Shown: piece by piece, positions 43,049 to 52,291 of the stretch
Layout of the letters: each line of letters begins with the position of its first letter
How positions within the stretch are numbered: position 1 is the first letter of the stretch
Origin: Clostridium amylolyticum
Lineage (GTDB): Bacteria; Bacillota; Clostridia; Clostridiales; Clostridiaceae
Direction: 5' to 3'
NCBI RefSeq assembly: GCF_900142075.1
Contig: NZ_FQZO01000003.1
Location: 62,001 to 126,000 of the forward strand
DNA length: 64,000 nucleotides
Notes under the pieces: generated by a model
Databases searched by the model: none
Seen by the model: only the letters and a program-made list of their open reading frames with translations
Told to the model about the DNA's origin: nothing
Position numbers and translations under genes: made by a program

Positions 43049-44173
43049 TCCAAGTAGTTCTTTTTTTAGCTGGTCAGCTATTTCTGCTATACCAGCGATG
43101 TTAGTTTCAAAGAAGTTGTAATAGGCTTCGCAGAAGTAATTCATGGGCAAACCTGATGCTCCAGTGGAGGTTCTGTAACGCTTGCAACCCCCTCGGCATA
43201 GCCTTATATATTTACAGTGGAGGCATTTTTCCTCTATAAAGGTAGATTCTTTTATAAAGCTTGCAGATAGGGGAGTTTGCCTCATTTCATTAAAGGATAT
43301 TTCATTTATATTACCTAGCTTGTACTTATCCAGTGCAAAAAAATCGCAAGGGTATACGTCCCCATTGGATTCTATAACGTAGTAACAGCTGCATATCCCT
43401 GAAACACCGCAGTTTTCCGCTGGATAACCAAGATACATTTGTATGTAATTATCAAACAAACGAATACTGGTATAATCACCTTTGAAGAAATCTTCTTTGT
43501 AAAGGGTAAATAAGTTATTTAGTGCATATTTGTAGTCAGAATTCTTTAAGCTGTATTTATTTGAAGGTTCATTTTTATCTAAAGGCTCTAAACAAGGGAT
43601 GAACTGAGGATAGTTGAAGCCTTCCTTTTTGAAAAACTTATAAACCTTCCTTATGTGCTTTGAGTTGAAGGAAGTTAGGACACAAAGAATATTAAAGGGA
43701 ACTTCATACTGTTTCAACAGCTTTATAGCCTTCATAACCTGGTTATAGCTTCCTTTATGTTCAGGGGTTATTCTCAATTGGTCATTTATATCCTTTGGAC
43801 CATCTAAGGAAATTCCTACTAAAAAGTTATTAGCTTTAAAAAATTCTGACCACTCCTCATTTAATAGGCAACCATTAGTTTGAATGGAATAATTCACAGA
43901 GATATCTTTAACATTGTGGTTATTTACAGCTTTTATGAAGTTTTTAAAAAAATCAAGGCCTGCCACAGTGGGCTCTCCGCCTTGAAAGGCGAAAGAAATA
44001 GCCTTAGTGTCTTCTTCAAAATCTTTTTTTATCAATGAGGTCATGGTATCCTCACTCATAAATCCATGACTAATCACATCTCTATTGTCTGCCACATCAC
44101 TATAAAAGCAGTATTTGCACCTTAAATTACAACTGGAAGAAGCAGGTTTAATTAATATTGAAATACTTTACAT
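43043..44173 (-). pseudogene. Anaerobic sulfatase-maturating enzyme with a stop at codon 2
   Basis: Read from ATG 44173, which follows AGGAGG by 4 nt, the 377-codon frame is M-stop-S-I-S-I-L-I-K-P-A-S-S-S-C-N-L-R-C-K-Y-C and then continues without interruption. This matches the clostridial anSME start, including the radical SAM CxxxCxxC at codons 15-22. FQGGEPT and the auxiliary Fe-S cysteines near the C-terminus (CGVSGICSC, CLHCKYIRLCRGGC) are intact. The first in-frame GTG (44095) lies after the CxxxCxxC motif, so a protein from there would lack the cluster. It is therefore recently inactivated, unless a non-standard start (ATT at codon 4) is used. Confidence 0.85.
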
Positions 44174-44441
44174 AAATCCTCCTTAGTTTTATTGAAGGCA
44201 TTTATTAACTAGTAAAGCATTCCTAAGCAAACTTTGTATATTTATATTATTAGTTATTACCAATGAATTTGCTTGGGTCTTAAAAAGAACATTTGATAAT
44301 AAAATATCCCTTCAAATATGGCATATAATATAAATTAGCGTCAGTTAAATTCAGTTTATTAATAATCTATAACATCAATATTAGTGAATAATACAATATG
44401 TTGCCGGCTAAATTTTTAAAATCAATAAGCAATCCATTCCA
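44174..44441. other. AT-rich intergenic region, no feature seen
   Basis: The segment between the maturase 5' end and the end of the chromate transporter operon contains no open frame, terminator or repeat that I could support. Confidence 0.5.
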
Positions 44442-44966
44442 TCAATATAGTATCACTCCTAGGATTCCTACTATTACTATTAGCAGTATAGGGTCTACCT
44501 TTTTCAACGAGGCTATAAATACTCCTAAAAATAGAATAATGCTTTTATAATCTATAAATATGCTTTTATTAATAAGGAGCAAGGCAGCTGCGGCAATAAG
44601 CCCTATTACTGTGGGACGGATACCTTTAAAGGCATATTCTACATATTTATTTTCCTTAAATTTAACAAAAAACATTGAAATTAAGGTCATTATTATGAAA
44701 GATGGAAGTGAAACCCCTAAGGTGGCTAGTGCTGAACCCCACACTGAATTGGTTGCAGTATAGCCTATGTATGTAGCGCTATTTATGGCAATAGGACCTG
44801 GAGTAACCTGAGATATAGCTATGATATCAGTAAATTCTCCTAAGCTAAGCCAAAGGTTTTTTACTACTACTTCTTCTTTTATTAAAGGAAGCATAGCATA
44901 TCCGCCACCAAAGCTAAATAATCCTATTTTGAAAAATGTTAAAAAAAGTTTTAAATATAAGTTCAT
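44442..44966 (-). CDS. chrA: Chromate transporter, half-size subunit (second of pair)
   Basis: The 174-aa membrane protein shows the CHR signature FSFGGGYAMLPLIKEEVV near residue 20 and SQVTPGPIAINSATYIGY near 55. Short CHR proteins are encoded as adjacent pairs, each about half the length of the long single-chain ChrA, and probably form a heterodimer. The ATG at 44966 follows directly after the stop of the first half. Substrates in clostridia are not established; chromate or sulfate exchange is known for long ChrA. Confidence 0.92.
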   Translation of the reverse strand: MNLYLKLFLTFFKIGLFSFGGGYAMLPLIKEEVVVKNLWLSLGEFTDIIAISQVTPGPIAINSATYIGYTATNSVWGSALATLGVSLPSFIIMTLISMFFVKFKENKYVEYAFKGIRPTVIGLIAAAALLLINKSIFIDYKSIILFLGVFIASLKKVDPILLIVIVGILGVILY

Positions 44967-45506
44967 CTATTTTCCCTCCTTCATTTTTCCATAAACTATG
45001 CCACCTATTGCAGCCACTATTATGAAGAATATAGGAGTTATACCTGCAAAGGATATTAAAACAGCCACTAGGATAGGTATAAAAATAGTCTTTTTATTTA
45101 TTCCCACACTTTTGCTCATATTATAGATGGGGGCTGCTATTAATGCGACTATAGCAGGTCTTATGGCTTTAAAAGCTTTTTCTACATATATGTTGTCTTT
45201 TATATTTCTAAAAAATAATGCGATGAGCAAAATTATTATAAAAGAAGGCAAAATAGCTCCTAAGGTGGTACATATTGCTCCTAATATACCGGAACTTTTA
45301 TATCCTACAAATACCGCAGTATTTACCGCTATAGGTCCTGGCGAAGATTGTGCCAAAGCTAGAGAGTCTATAAATTCTTGTTTATCTAACCACCCTTTAT
45401 TATCCACCACTTCTTTCTCAATTAAAGGTACCATGGCATATCCTCCGCCTAGTGTAAAGGCACCTATCTTAAAAAAAACCAAAAAAAGATCTAAATAATG
45501 CTTCAT
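44967..45506 (-). CDS. chrA: Chromate transporter, half-size subunit (first of pair)
   Basis: The protein of about 179 aa starts at ATG 45506 behind AGGAGG; an in-frame ATG at 45545 lies ahead of that site. FTLGGGYAMVPLIEKEVVD and SSPGPIAVNTAVFVGY are the two CHR motifs, matching those of the next gene. The two halves are about as similar as expected for an ancient tandem duplication. Confidence 0.92.
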   Translation of the reverse strand: MKHYLDLFLVFFKIGAFTLGGGYAMVPLIEKEVVDNKGWLDKQEFIDSLALAQSSPGPIAVNTAVFVGYKSSGILGAICTTLGAILPSFIIILLIALFFRNIKDNIYVEKAFKAIRPAIVALIAAPIYNMSKSVGINKKTIFIPILVAVLISFAGITPIFFIIVAAIGGIVYGKMKEGK

Positions 45507-45770
45507 ATAAAGTTTCCTCCTAGTCATTTGTTTACCAGTTACCATTCTATTTTATACTAGTTGTAAATATATATAAAGGATTGTTGAGGTAATATTAATG
45601 TCCATTTATTTAGTATTAGCTATATTACAAAAATATTGTGTATTTGATACATTGGTGGACAGGACTAAATTGAAGAAACATACAAAGTTATTACAAGCAT
45701 ATTGTGCGTTTTATACTTTATTATGATTGCCAATGCTAAAGAGCATTCAATGTGAATAAGATGCTTGGTG
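45507..45770. other. Intergenic region with a 33-bp direct repeat
   Basis: ATTACAAAAATATTGTGT (45614) and ATTACAAGCATATTGTGC (45693) begin two related segments of about 33 bp, 79 bp apart, upstream of the chromate transporter genes. They may be regulator sites. No gene was seen. Confidence 0.45.
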
Positions 45771-45836
45771 ATAAATGTAATCGCCCCTGGGGTGCTTCCA
45801 TAAGAATGGAAGCACCCCAGGGGCGATTACATTTAT
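45771..45836. repeat. GC-rich palindrome locus j (2 units, near perfect)
   Basis: ATAAATGTAATCGCCCC/TGGGGTGCTTCCAT and the complementary arm give roughly 30-bp arms with almost no mismatch around AAGA. It ends 8 bp from the stop of the HIRAN gene and is probably among the youngest copies. Confidence 0.93.
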
Positions 45837-45844
45837 TGGTAGAT

Positions 45845-47848
45845 TTATTGAATCTGCCCGTTACTCTTACCTCTAAGCATCATAACTATATTTTGGGTTT
45901 CTTCTATTATATCTTGATAGCTTAGGTAAACTCTTATTCGAATATGATTTTCTTCGAAATTAGTTTCTTTTACAATTCCATACAGGTACTTGCCCCCGTC
46001 TAAAAGGTTTTTTAATATGAAGTTATCTTTTTTAGGAATATAACCCAGTACATATCCATCGTGGGTAGTGACCTGTATTGCGTTGTGATCATAGAGGTTA
46101 TCTTTTTCACGTTTTAGATATACAATGTCATCTTGGGTCAAGTTGTCTTCTATGGGGGTGGTATCCCTATAATAAACTCCTGCTACATTCATGGAAGAAA
46201 TATAAATATCCTTTATATATGGTCTAATAATTAGATGACGTATATTTACATATTCTCTTTGCTTTAAACTCCTATTTTCTAAAAGCTTTTTAAGACTATT
46301 TTTTATATTATAATTTTCTTCATTTTCCGCTGCTTGTCCAATAATTTTCTTATGTTCTTCATTGAGAAGACCTTGATGTTTTCTTAAATTTTTTATGGCG
46401 TGCTTTTTGGTTTCATCCAATCTTGCCGAAAGTGCTTTAACATTAAGATTTATCATTTCTTTGGACAAATCACCTAGATTAGCTATGATAATTTCTAGGC
46501 ATTCATCTTCTTTAAAATTATATTCCTTTAAATCATCATTAACTAGTAAATCATTAAATTCAGGGATGTCTAAGTCTAAATTTAAATTCTTCCAATCTAT
46601 ATCTTTTAAAGAATTGATAATATCTTCATTTTGAAGTTGGTTTTCAGAGTCTATATGAGCACCAATAAAAATTATATCTAAATTAAGATTATTTAAAGCA
46701 AACTCTATTAGTTGTCTTTTGGAAGATTCATCTCCTTCTTTCATAATATATTTATAAATATTAGCATCGGAAATATCTTTATTTAAATAACCTATTAAAT
46801 GATTAAAAGTTAACTTAAAGTCAAAGATTTTGGAGGCTTTTATGATATATTCGCTGGAACCTTCAACGGAGGATATTGAATTTTCTAAAACCCTTATCCA
46901 TCTTTTTGTAAACAAAATATCTGCTAACATATCCATATACTTAGTAGGTATACTGTTAAGTGCATCATTAATTTCCACATCTTTTTGTACAAACTCCTGG
47001 ATCTGAATTAGGGCTACTAAATCATCAAGGCTTTTTCCATGTGTCTCAACATTAGGGAGATATTTTTCAAAAATGCTTTTATAAAATTCATAGTGAAATA
47101 GACTATTAAATTTAAAATAGCTTTGTAAAAGCCGGGATAAATTAGAGGTTTTTGCACTGTCCATAGTTAAATTATCTATATACCAGCCAATATTTATATC
47201 CTCCAAAACCAATGCTGCTCCAATCTCATTGTATATGCCGCTTTTCCAGCCTTCTTCTATACACCAAATTTTAATATCCTCTGTTAAAAATTCAAGATAG
47301 GACATAGCTATTATCCTCCCATAGCTATAGGAGCTTTTGGCCAAGTTGTATATAAAGGTGTTTGCATTATTATAATTTTGGGCTAACTTTATAATATAAA
47401 AATAAAACTCTGGACTTTTGGAAAATGTGTCTATAATTTTTTGTGCATTATTTAAATACTGTGATTCACATACTGTGGCCAAGGCTATCCCAACCTTAAC
47501 CTCCTCATAAGTGTTTCCATTATGTAAAAGTTTATGGTACAAGGCATGAAGGGGCTCTATATCCATAAGACCTTCTCTTACTAGTAACTCCAGTTTCTCT
47601 GTAAATGCATAATAGTAATCTATAAGGTTATGGTTGTTTATATATGCTGTTAAAGCTCTATAATTCTCATCTTTAAAGTATTGAATTAACGCATCAATGA
47701 GACCTTTAGAAATATTCTTTTTATTTAGATGAGATAAACCTTCACTTATATATAATTTTAGAACTTCATGCTTTCCCGCTTCCTGGCTACTATCAAGCTG
47801 TCCTTTAATTAATTTATCATAAATGGATATATCATCATTGTTGAGCAT
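45845..47848 (-). CDS. Large helical protein with a C-terminal HIRAN domain
   Basis: The 667-aa protein is mostly alpha-helical and acidic for its first 540 residues, without a recognisable family; the pattern suggests HEAT- or TPR-like packing. Residues about 555-650 match the HIRAN fold (MNVAGVYYRD, LKREKDNLYDHNAIQV, GYVLGYIPKKDN), a domain that in other proteins binds DNA ends or stalled forks, usually fused to helicases or nucleases. Here there is no helicase partner. GGGGGG precedes ATG 47848. Its job is unknown; DNA-damage sensing is a guess from the domain. Confidence 0.75.
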   Translation of the reverse strand: MLNNDDISIYDKLIKGQLDSSQEAGKHEVLKLYISEGLSHLNKKNISKGLIDALIQYFKDENYRALTAYINNHNLIDYYYAFTEKLELLVREGLMDIEPLHALYHKLLHNGNTYEEVKVGIALATVCESQYLNNAQKIIDTFSKSPEFYFYIIKLAQNYNNANTFIYNLAKSSYSYGRIIAMSYLEFLTEDIKIWCIEEGWKSGIYNEIGAALVLEDINIGWYIDNLTMDSAKTSNLSRLLQSYFKFNSLFHYEFYKSIFEKYLPNVETHGKSLDDLVALIQIQEFVQKDVEINDALNSIPTKYMDMLADILFTKRWIRVLENSISSVEGSSEYIIKASKIFDFKLTFNHLIGYLNKDISDANIYKYIMKEGDESSKRQLIEFALNNLNLDIIFIGAHIDSENQLQNEDIINSLKDIDWKNLNLDLDIPEFNDLLVNDDLKEYNFKEDECLEIIIANLGDLSKEMINLNVKALSARLDETKKHAIKNLRKHQGLLNEEHKKIIGQAAENEENYNIKNSLKKLLENRSLKQREYVNIRHLIIRPYIKDIYISSMNVAGVYYRDTTPIEDNLTQDDIVYLKREKDNLYDHNAIQVTTHDGYVLGYIPKKDNFILKNLLDGGKYLYGIVKETNFEENHIRIRVYLSYQDIIEETQNIVMMLRGKSNGQIQ

Positions 47849-47882
47849 AAGGCTCCCCCCAAGTTATTAATTCTGTTAAGTT

Positions 47883-48028
47883 TATCCCATAGCTAAGCGC
47901 TCCTAATACCCCCACTTATTCAATTGGTGGGATAATGGGCGACAAGCTCCTGGATAAGTTCTTCTAAGTTTCCGATGGAGGCGTATTCTTTTTAAGCAAA
48001 CTCCACCTGGAGCTAAGAATCACTTGAT
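47883..48028 (-). repeat. 145-bp structured dispersed repeat, copy 4
   Basis: It starts CCATAGCTAAGCGCTCC and ends AGAATCACTTGAT. The first hairpin uses CCCAC/GTGGG closing pairs and the second helix pairs a TGGAG segment with CTCCA. It lies 35 bp upstream of the HIRAN gene, in a divergent intergenic region shared with palindrome locus k. Confidence 0.8.
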
Positions 48029-48066
48029 ATATTCATTATACTAAAGATATAGGTATAGGTAAAATA

Positions 48067-48120
48067 TACCACCATCCCTGGGGTGATTCCATTTTTATGG
48101 AATCACCCCAGAGGTAGTGG
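48067..48120. repeat. GC-rich palindrome locus k (2 units)
   Basis: ACCATCCCTGGGGTGATTCC and GGAATCACCCCAGAGGTAG flank ATTTTTAT. It lies between divergent genes, upstream of both, and so is not a terminator. Confidence 0.9.
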
Positions 48121-48206
48121 ATTTAATGATAAGTGGTGGAATAGTATGGTATTATAAACTATAATTAAGTAAGTATTAATTAAGAAAATATTTTTGGAGG
48201 ACTAAT

Positions 48207-48971
48207 ATGTTTGATACTCATATTCATACTAAATATTCAGCTGATTCAGAAATGGCGCTTGCTCAGGCTGTCATTGAAGCAAAGAAGCAAAACCTAGGAC
48301 TTATAATTACCGAGCATATAGATGTAGATTGTCCAAATGAAAAGTTTCGAATGATTGATTTAGATTCATACTTTAAAGAGTACGAAGAATATAGAAAGCA
48401 CAATGTTCTTCTTGGTATTGAGATTGGCATGCGCCCTGATAAATTAGAAGAAGTGAATAAAATAATATTGGACAATCCTTTTGATTATGTTATAGGTTCT
48501 GTGCATATAGTAGATGGGATTGATATTTTCCAAGGGATTTTTTATGAGGAAAAGTCTAAGGATGAAGCATACAAGCAGTATTTACACTATATGATAGATT
48601 GTGTAAAAACTCATGACAATATAGATAGCCTTGGACATATTGACTACATAAGCAGATACAGTCCATATAAAGATAAGGAAATTTATTATGAAGATTATAG
48701 TGATTATATAGATGAAGTTTTAAAGATTCTATCTTATAAAGAAAAAGCTATAGAAATTAATAGTAGAAGGCTAGATGATGCTTCCGCGGTTAAAAATCTT
48801 ATGACTATATACAAAAGATTTCATGAACTAGGAGGGAAATTTTCCACCCTTGGATCTGATGCTCATACACCAGACAATGTTGGGAAAAACCTTTATAAAG
48901 CCAAAGAAATAGCAGAAGAATGTAATTTGAAGCCGGTGTATTTTAAAGATAGAAAGATGATTTACATTTAA
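48207..48971 (+). CDS. Histidinol-phosphatase-type PHP hydrolase
   Basis: The 254-aa protein has the PHP metal motifs DTHIHTKYSADSE near residue 3, ITEHID near 34, an IGSVH motif near 95, GHIDYI near 140 and GSDAHTP near 223. These fit the HisJ/HisK-type histidinol phosphatases. No other histidine biosynthesis gene is nearby, so another small phosphate ester may be the substrate. AGGAGG-like TTGGAGG precedes the ATG. Confidence 0.85.
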   Translation: MFDTHIHTKYSADSEMALAQAVIEAKKQNLGLIITEHIDVDCPNEKFRMIDLDSYFKEYEEYRKHNVLLGIEIGMRPDKLEEVNKIILDNPFDYVIGSVHIVDGIDIFQGIFYEEKSKDEAYKQYLHYMIDCVKTHDNIDSLGHIDYISRYSPYKDKEIYYEDYSDYIDEVLKILSYKEKAIEINSRRLDDASAVKNLMTIYKRFHELGGKFSTLGSDAHTPDNVGKNLYKAKEIAEECNLKPVYFKDRKMIYI

Positions 48972-49032
48972 TAGCACCGCCCCTGGGGTGTTCCTAGTTT
49001 ACTGGAAGCACCTCAGAGGTAGAACTATTATT
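48971..49032. repeat. GC-rich palindrome locus l (2 units, diverged)
   Basis: CACCGCCCCTGGGGTGTTCC and GGAAGCACCTCAGAGGTAG enclose TAGTTTACT, with several mismatches. It lies in the convergent gap between the PHP gene and rpiA. Confidence 0.85.
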
Positions 49033-49055
49033 TTCCATATTCTTATAGAAGAAGT

Positions 49056-49733
49056 CTACAGCCTACTTTTAGAATTAACAATTTCTACTTTACCCTCATT
49101 GCCGACTATAACCATATCCGCCATATTTAAAAATAAACCTGTCTCTACCACTCCAGGTATGGATCTTAGGGTATTGTCTAGTTCATAAGGATATTCTATC
49201 TTTTCTAGTGATAAGTCTATAATGTAATGCTCACCATCTGTTATATAGCAGCTATGGTCAATTTTTCTAAGCACTGGGTTTAAGTTTAAGGATTTTAGTT
49301 TGTTGAAAACTTGATGATGGGCAAAGGGGATAACCTCTATGGGAAGGGGGAATTTACCCAGGGTACTTACCATTTTGCTTTTATCCACTACCCATATGAT
49401 TTTTTTGGAGGAGCTAGCTACTAGCTTTTCATATAACAGTGCCCCACCGCCACCTTTAATACCATTTAAGTTATTATCTACTTCATCTGCTCCGTCTATG
49501 GTTAAATCTATGTAGTCCACCTCATCAAAGGGTATTATTTCTATGCCAAATTGAGTGGCAAGTTTAGTGGTAGAACTAGAAGTAGAAACTGCCTTGATAC
49601 TCAGACCTTCTCGCACTTTTTCAGCTAATTTATTAATGGTATAGTAAACTGTTGAACCAGTACCAAGCCCAATAATCATGCCGTCTTTTATGAATTCTAC
49701 CGCTTTTTCCCCGGCTATTTTCTTACTATTCAT
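49056..49733 (-). CDS. rpiA: Ribose-5-phosphate isomerase A
   Basis: The 225-aa enzyme interconverts ribose-5-phosphate and ribulose-5-phosphate. Conserved motifs are GLGTGSTVYY near 23, STSSSTTKLA near 50, the catalytic DLTIDGADEVD near 77 and the KGGGGALLYEK loop near 93. The length is normal. TGGAGG precedes ATG 49733. It appears monocistronic and faces the cbiA gene divergently. Confidence 0.96.
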   Translation of the reverse strand: MNSKKIAGEKAVEFIKDGMIIGLGTGSTVYYTINKLAEKVREGLSIKAVSTSSSTTKLATQFGIEIIPFDEVDYIDLTIDGADEVDNNLNGIKGGGGALLYEKLVASSSKKIIWVVDKSKMVSTLGKFPLPIEVIPFAHHQVFNKLKSLNLNPVLRKIDHSCYITDGEHYIIDLSLEKIEYPYELDNTLRSIPGVVETGLFLNMADMVIVGNEGKVEIVNSKSRL

Positions 49734-50183
49734 CTTTATACCTCCATTTTATAAGAATCACTTGATTATTAAGACTATATGTATAATTAGATTAGATATT
49801 TATATTAAAACTTATTGTTAAGACTAACTTTATTATTAACATTAAATTTTATTATGAAGCTTAACTTTATTATGCACATTACAATTTTCATATTATAATT
49901 TAATGTAGAGTATATTATTTTAAAATCCATAGAGTGAATAGTTTTTTCATTACAGAAGTAAATTACATTACTTTAGTTTACGTTTATTAATATATAGTTT
50001 TATTATAGTACTTATTTATGAAATAATAATTAATAATAGATTAAGCTGCCATATCTTGTCTTATAATCTTATTAATAGTATTCACGAAATAATAACTTAA
50101 TAATAAATATTTAAAATCAAAAATACTCAAGTGATTTTTTATTAGCTGATTAAATACTTAATATATTGTAAGGGAGTATTAAA
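49734..50183. other. AT-rich divergent gap between rpiA and cbiA
   Basis: About 450 bp with no gene. It holds a solo match to the right end of the 145-bp repeat (TAAGAATCACTTGATTA, 49752-49768) and an inverted match near 50126-50140 (CTCAAGTGATT). Related segments ACTTTATTATTAACATTA and ACTTTATTATGCACATTA repeat near 49825 and 49867. No cobalamin riboswitch consensus could be recognised upstream of cbiA. Confidence 0.5.
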
Positions 50184-51677
50184 ATGATGAAATCATTAAT
50201 AATAGCATCCAATAGCAGTGGCGGAGGCAAGACCACTGTAACATTGGGTATTATGAAAGCTCTTATTAAAAGAGGTTTTGAGGTGCAAGGATATAAAGTA
50301 GGGCCAGATTACATAGATACTGCTTTCCACAGCCATATTACAGGTAAGGCTGCAAGAAACTTAGATGTTTTCCTCATGGAAGAGAATGGGGTAAAGACTT
50401 CTTATTATAGTGGTAAAGGTGACTATGGAGTGATTGAGGGAGTTATGGGACTTTATGATGGTAAGGGCATAGATACCTATGGTTCCACAGCTCATGTGGC
50501 TAAATTACTGAAAGTTCCTATTATTTTAGTGCTTTCGCCTAAGGCTCAAGTTGCTACGCTTTGTGCAGAAATAAAAGGGTTAATGGAATATGAAAATGCT
50601 GATATCAAAGGCATAATACTGAATAATATAAATGAAGGCTACTATACTTTACTTAAATATGCTATAGAAGAAAATTGTGGAGTGAAGGTTTTAGGATATG
50701 TGCCCATGGATGAGAGACTAAACATAGGAAGTAGGCACTTAGGTCTTGTACAAAGTAGCGAAATAGAAGATATTGATGAAAAAATTGAAATTTGCAGCTG
50801 TTTACTAGAAAAATATGTGAATATGGATAATTTGCTCAAGTTATTTAAAGAGGAAATTTCCAGTGAGAAGGAACTATATTCAAAGCTATTGTTTAATGGA
50901 GAGGTAAGCACCAAATCATCTACTACTTGCCATAATATATATTTAAAGACACTGTCCAATGAAGAAAGACAAATTAACGAATATCAGCATGGGACAAATG
51001 AGGACAAACTGTTGAAAATAGGGAGAGAAGGATGCAAATCTGTGGACAATCTTTCACAACACTTCTCTAAACATAAAATAAGGATAGCAGTGGCAAAGGA
51101 CAAGGTTTTTAATTTTTATTACACAGAAAATATTGAACTTCTACAAGAATTAGGACAGGTGATTTACTTTAGTCCATTAGAAGATAAGGAGCTTCCAGGA
51201 AACATCGACTTTCTATATATAGGCGGGGGATATCCGGAGGTCTTTGTGGATAAGCTTAGCAGTAATGTAACTATGTTAAATAGCATAAAAGAAGCTTTAG
51301 ATGCTGGGCTGAGATGCTATGCAGAATGCGGGGGGCTTATGTATCTTACAGAATATATAGAAGGACGGAAAGTTGTAGGCTTTTTCAAAGGACAAGCTGA
51401 AATGACTAAAAGTCTTCAGAATTTTGGCTATGCAGAAATCACTGTTAATAAAGAAAATAATATTTTGCCTATGGGACTTAAAATAAGATGTCATGAGTTT
51501 CATAAATCTAAGATAAATACCCAAGAGGAAACCATTTATAAACTAACTAAAACTTCATATTTAGGTGAAGAGAAAAGTTGGACATGTGGATATTGTAAGA
51601 AAAATACTGTGGCAGCATATGCTCATATTCATTTCTTTAGTAATTTGGATTTTTTGAAATATATTATAGGAATTTAA
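50184..51677 (+). CDS. cbiA: Cobyrinate a,c-diamide synthase
   Basis: The 497-aa enzyme amidates the a and c side chains of cobyrinate using glutamine and ATP. An N-terminal P-loop (NSSGGGKTTVT, about 9-19) and GPDYIDTAFH near 45 belong to the dethiobiotin-synthase-like domain. The C-terminal class I amidotransferase domain has its nucleophile in AECGGLMYL near residue 380. Residues about 235-295 form a non-conserved, polar insert. ATG at 50184 or 50187 is possible. The rest of the cobalamin pathway is outside the window, except the adenosyltransferase 600 bp downstream. Confidence 0.93.
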   Translation: MMKSLIIASNSSGGGKTTVTLGIMKALIKRGFEVQGYKVGPDYIDTAFHSHITGKAARNLDVFLMEENGVKTSYYSGKGDYGVIEGVMGLYDGKGIDTYGSTAHVAKLLKVPIILVLSPKAQVATLCAEIKGLMEYENADIKGIILNNINEGYYTLLKYAIEENCGVKVLGYVPMDERLNIGSRHLGLVQSSEIEDIDEKIEICSCLLEKYVNMDNLLKLFKEEISSEKELYSKLLFNGEVSTKSSTTCHNIYLKTLSNEERQINEYQHGTNEDKLLKIGREGCKSVDNLSQHFSKHKIRIAVAKDKVFNFYYTENIELLQELGQVIYFSPLEDKELPGNIDFLYIGGGYPEVFVDKLSSNVTMLNSIKEALDAGLRCYAECGGLMYLTEYIEGRKVVGFFKGQAEMTKSLQNFGYAEITVNKENNILPMGLKIRCHEFHKSKINTQEETIYKLTKTSYLGEEKSWTCGYCKKNTVAAYAHIHFFSNLDFLKYIIGI

Positions 51678-52291
51678 GATTGTTTAGATAAATTTTAGTG
51701 ATAAGAAAGTAAATAGGTATATGCAGATAAGGAATTTAGGAATGAAGCTGAGGAATATCATCATGTTAAGCAAATAAATATATGTTAGATAAGAGGAATT
51801 TATATAAATTAATAATTAAGAGGTTTATAAATTTACATAAGGACAAGATCTATATAATATAAGTGGGAACATAGGAAAGCGCCTATAGGATATATGTCCA
51901 CACATGGACGAGTTCTTAAAGGACATATCTACATTCAGTCAAGATTCAAAAGGATATATTGACACATGGACAAGCATTATCAAAAGTATAAATATGTGGA
52001 CAAGCATTATAAGAAGTATAAATATTGGGATATGTACAAGGGATTTTTAAAGCATGAGGATGCATATATGGACAAGTATTATGTAAAGTGCGGGTATGCG
52101 GACAAGAAATGTGTAAGTATAAGCAAATACTGGTCCACCGTTATATTTTGCTGTACCTGCATGTGAACAAGCAACATGTAATTATAAGGACTATACTGAA
52201 GCTTTATATATTCAGCTAGTGTATTAACAGAGAGTGATAAAAATATATTGGTAATTAATAAGAGCACTTTAATAATTAGGGAGGGACAAGC
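51678..52291 (+). other. Low-complexity region between cbiA and cobO
   Basis: No credible gene. From about 51895 to 52125 the motif (A/T)GGACAAG plus CATTATNAAAAGTATAAATA recurs irregularly, producing an open frame at 51966-52166 that reads DKHYQKYKYVDKHYKKYKYW. It has no ribosome binding site and looks like expanded repeat DNA rather than a gene. Confidence 0.5.

Noticed and set aside
49734..50183. Cobalamin riboswitch before cbiA
   Set aside because: I could not find the conserved B12-box-like segments or a terminator/SD-sequestering helix.
51966..52166. 66-codon open frame rich in DKHY/KYKY
   Set aside because: No ribosome binding site. The repeats are explained by DNA-level tandem motifs, so it was described as a low-complexity region only.
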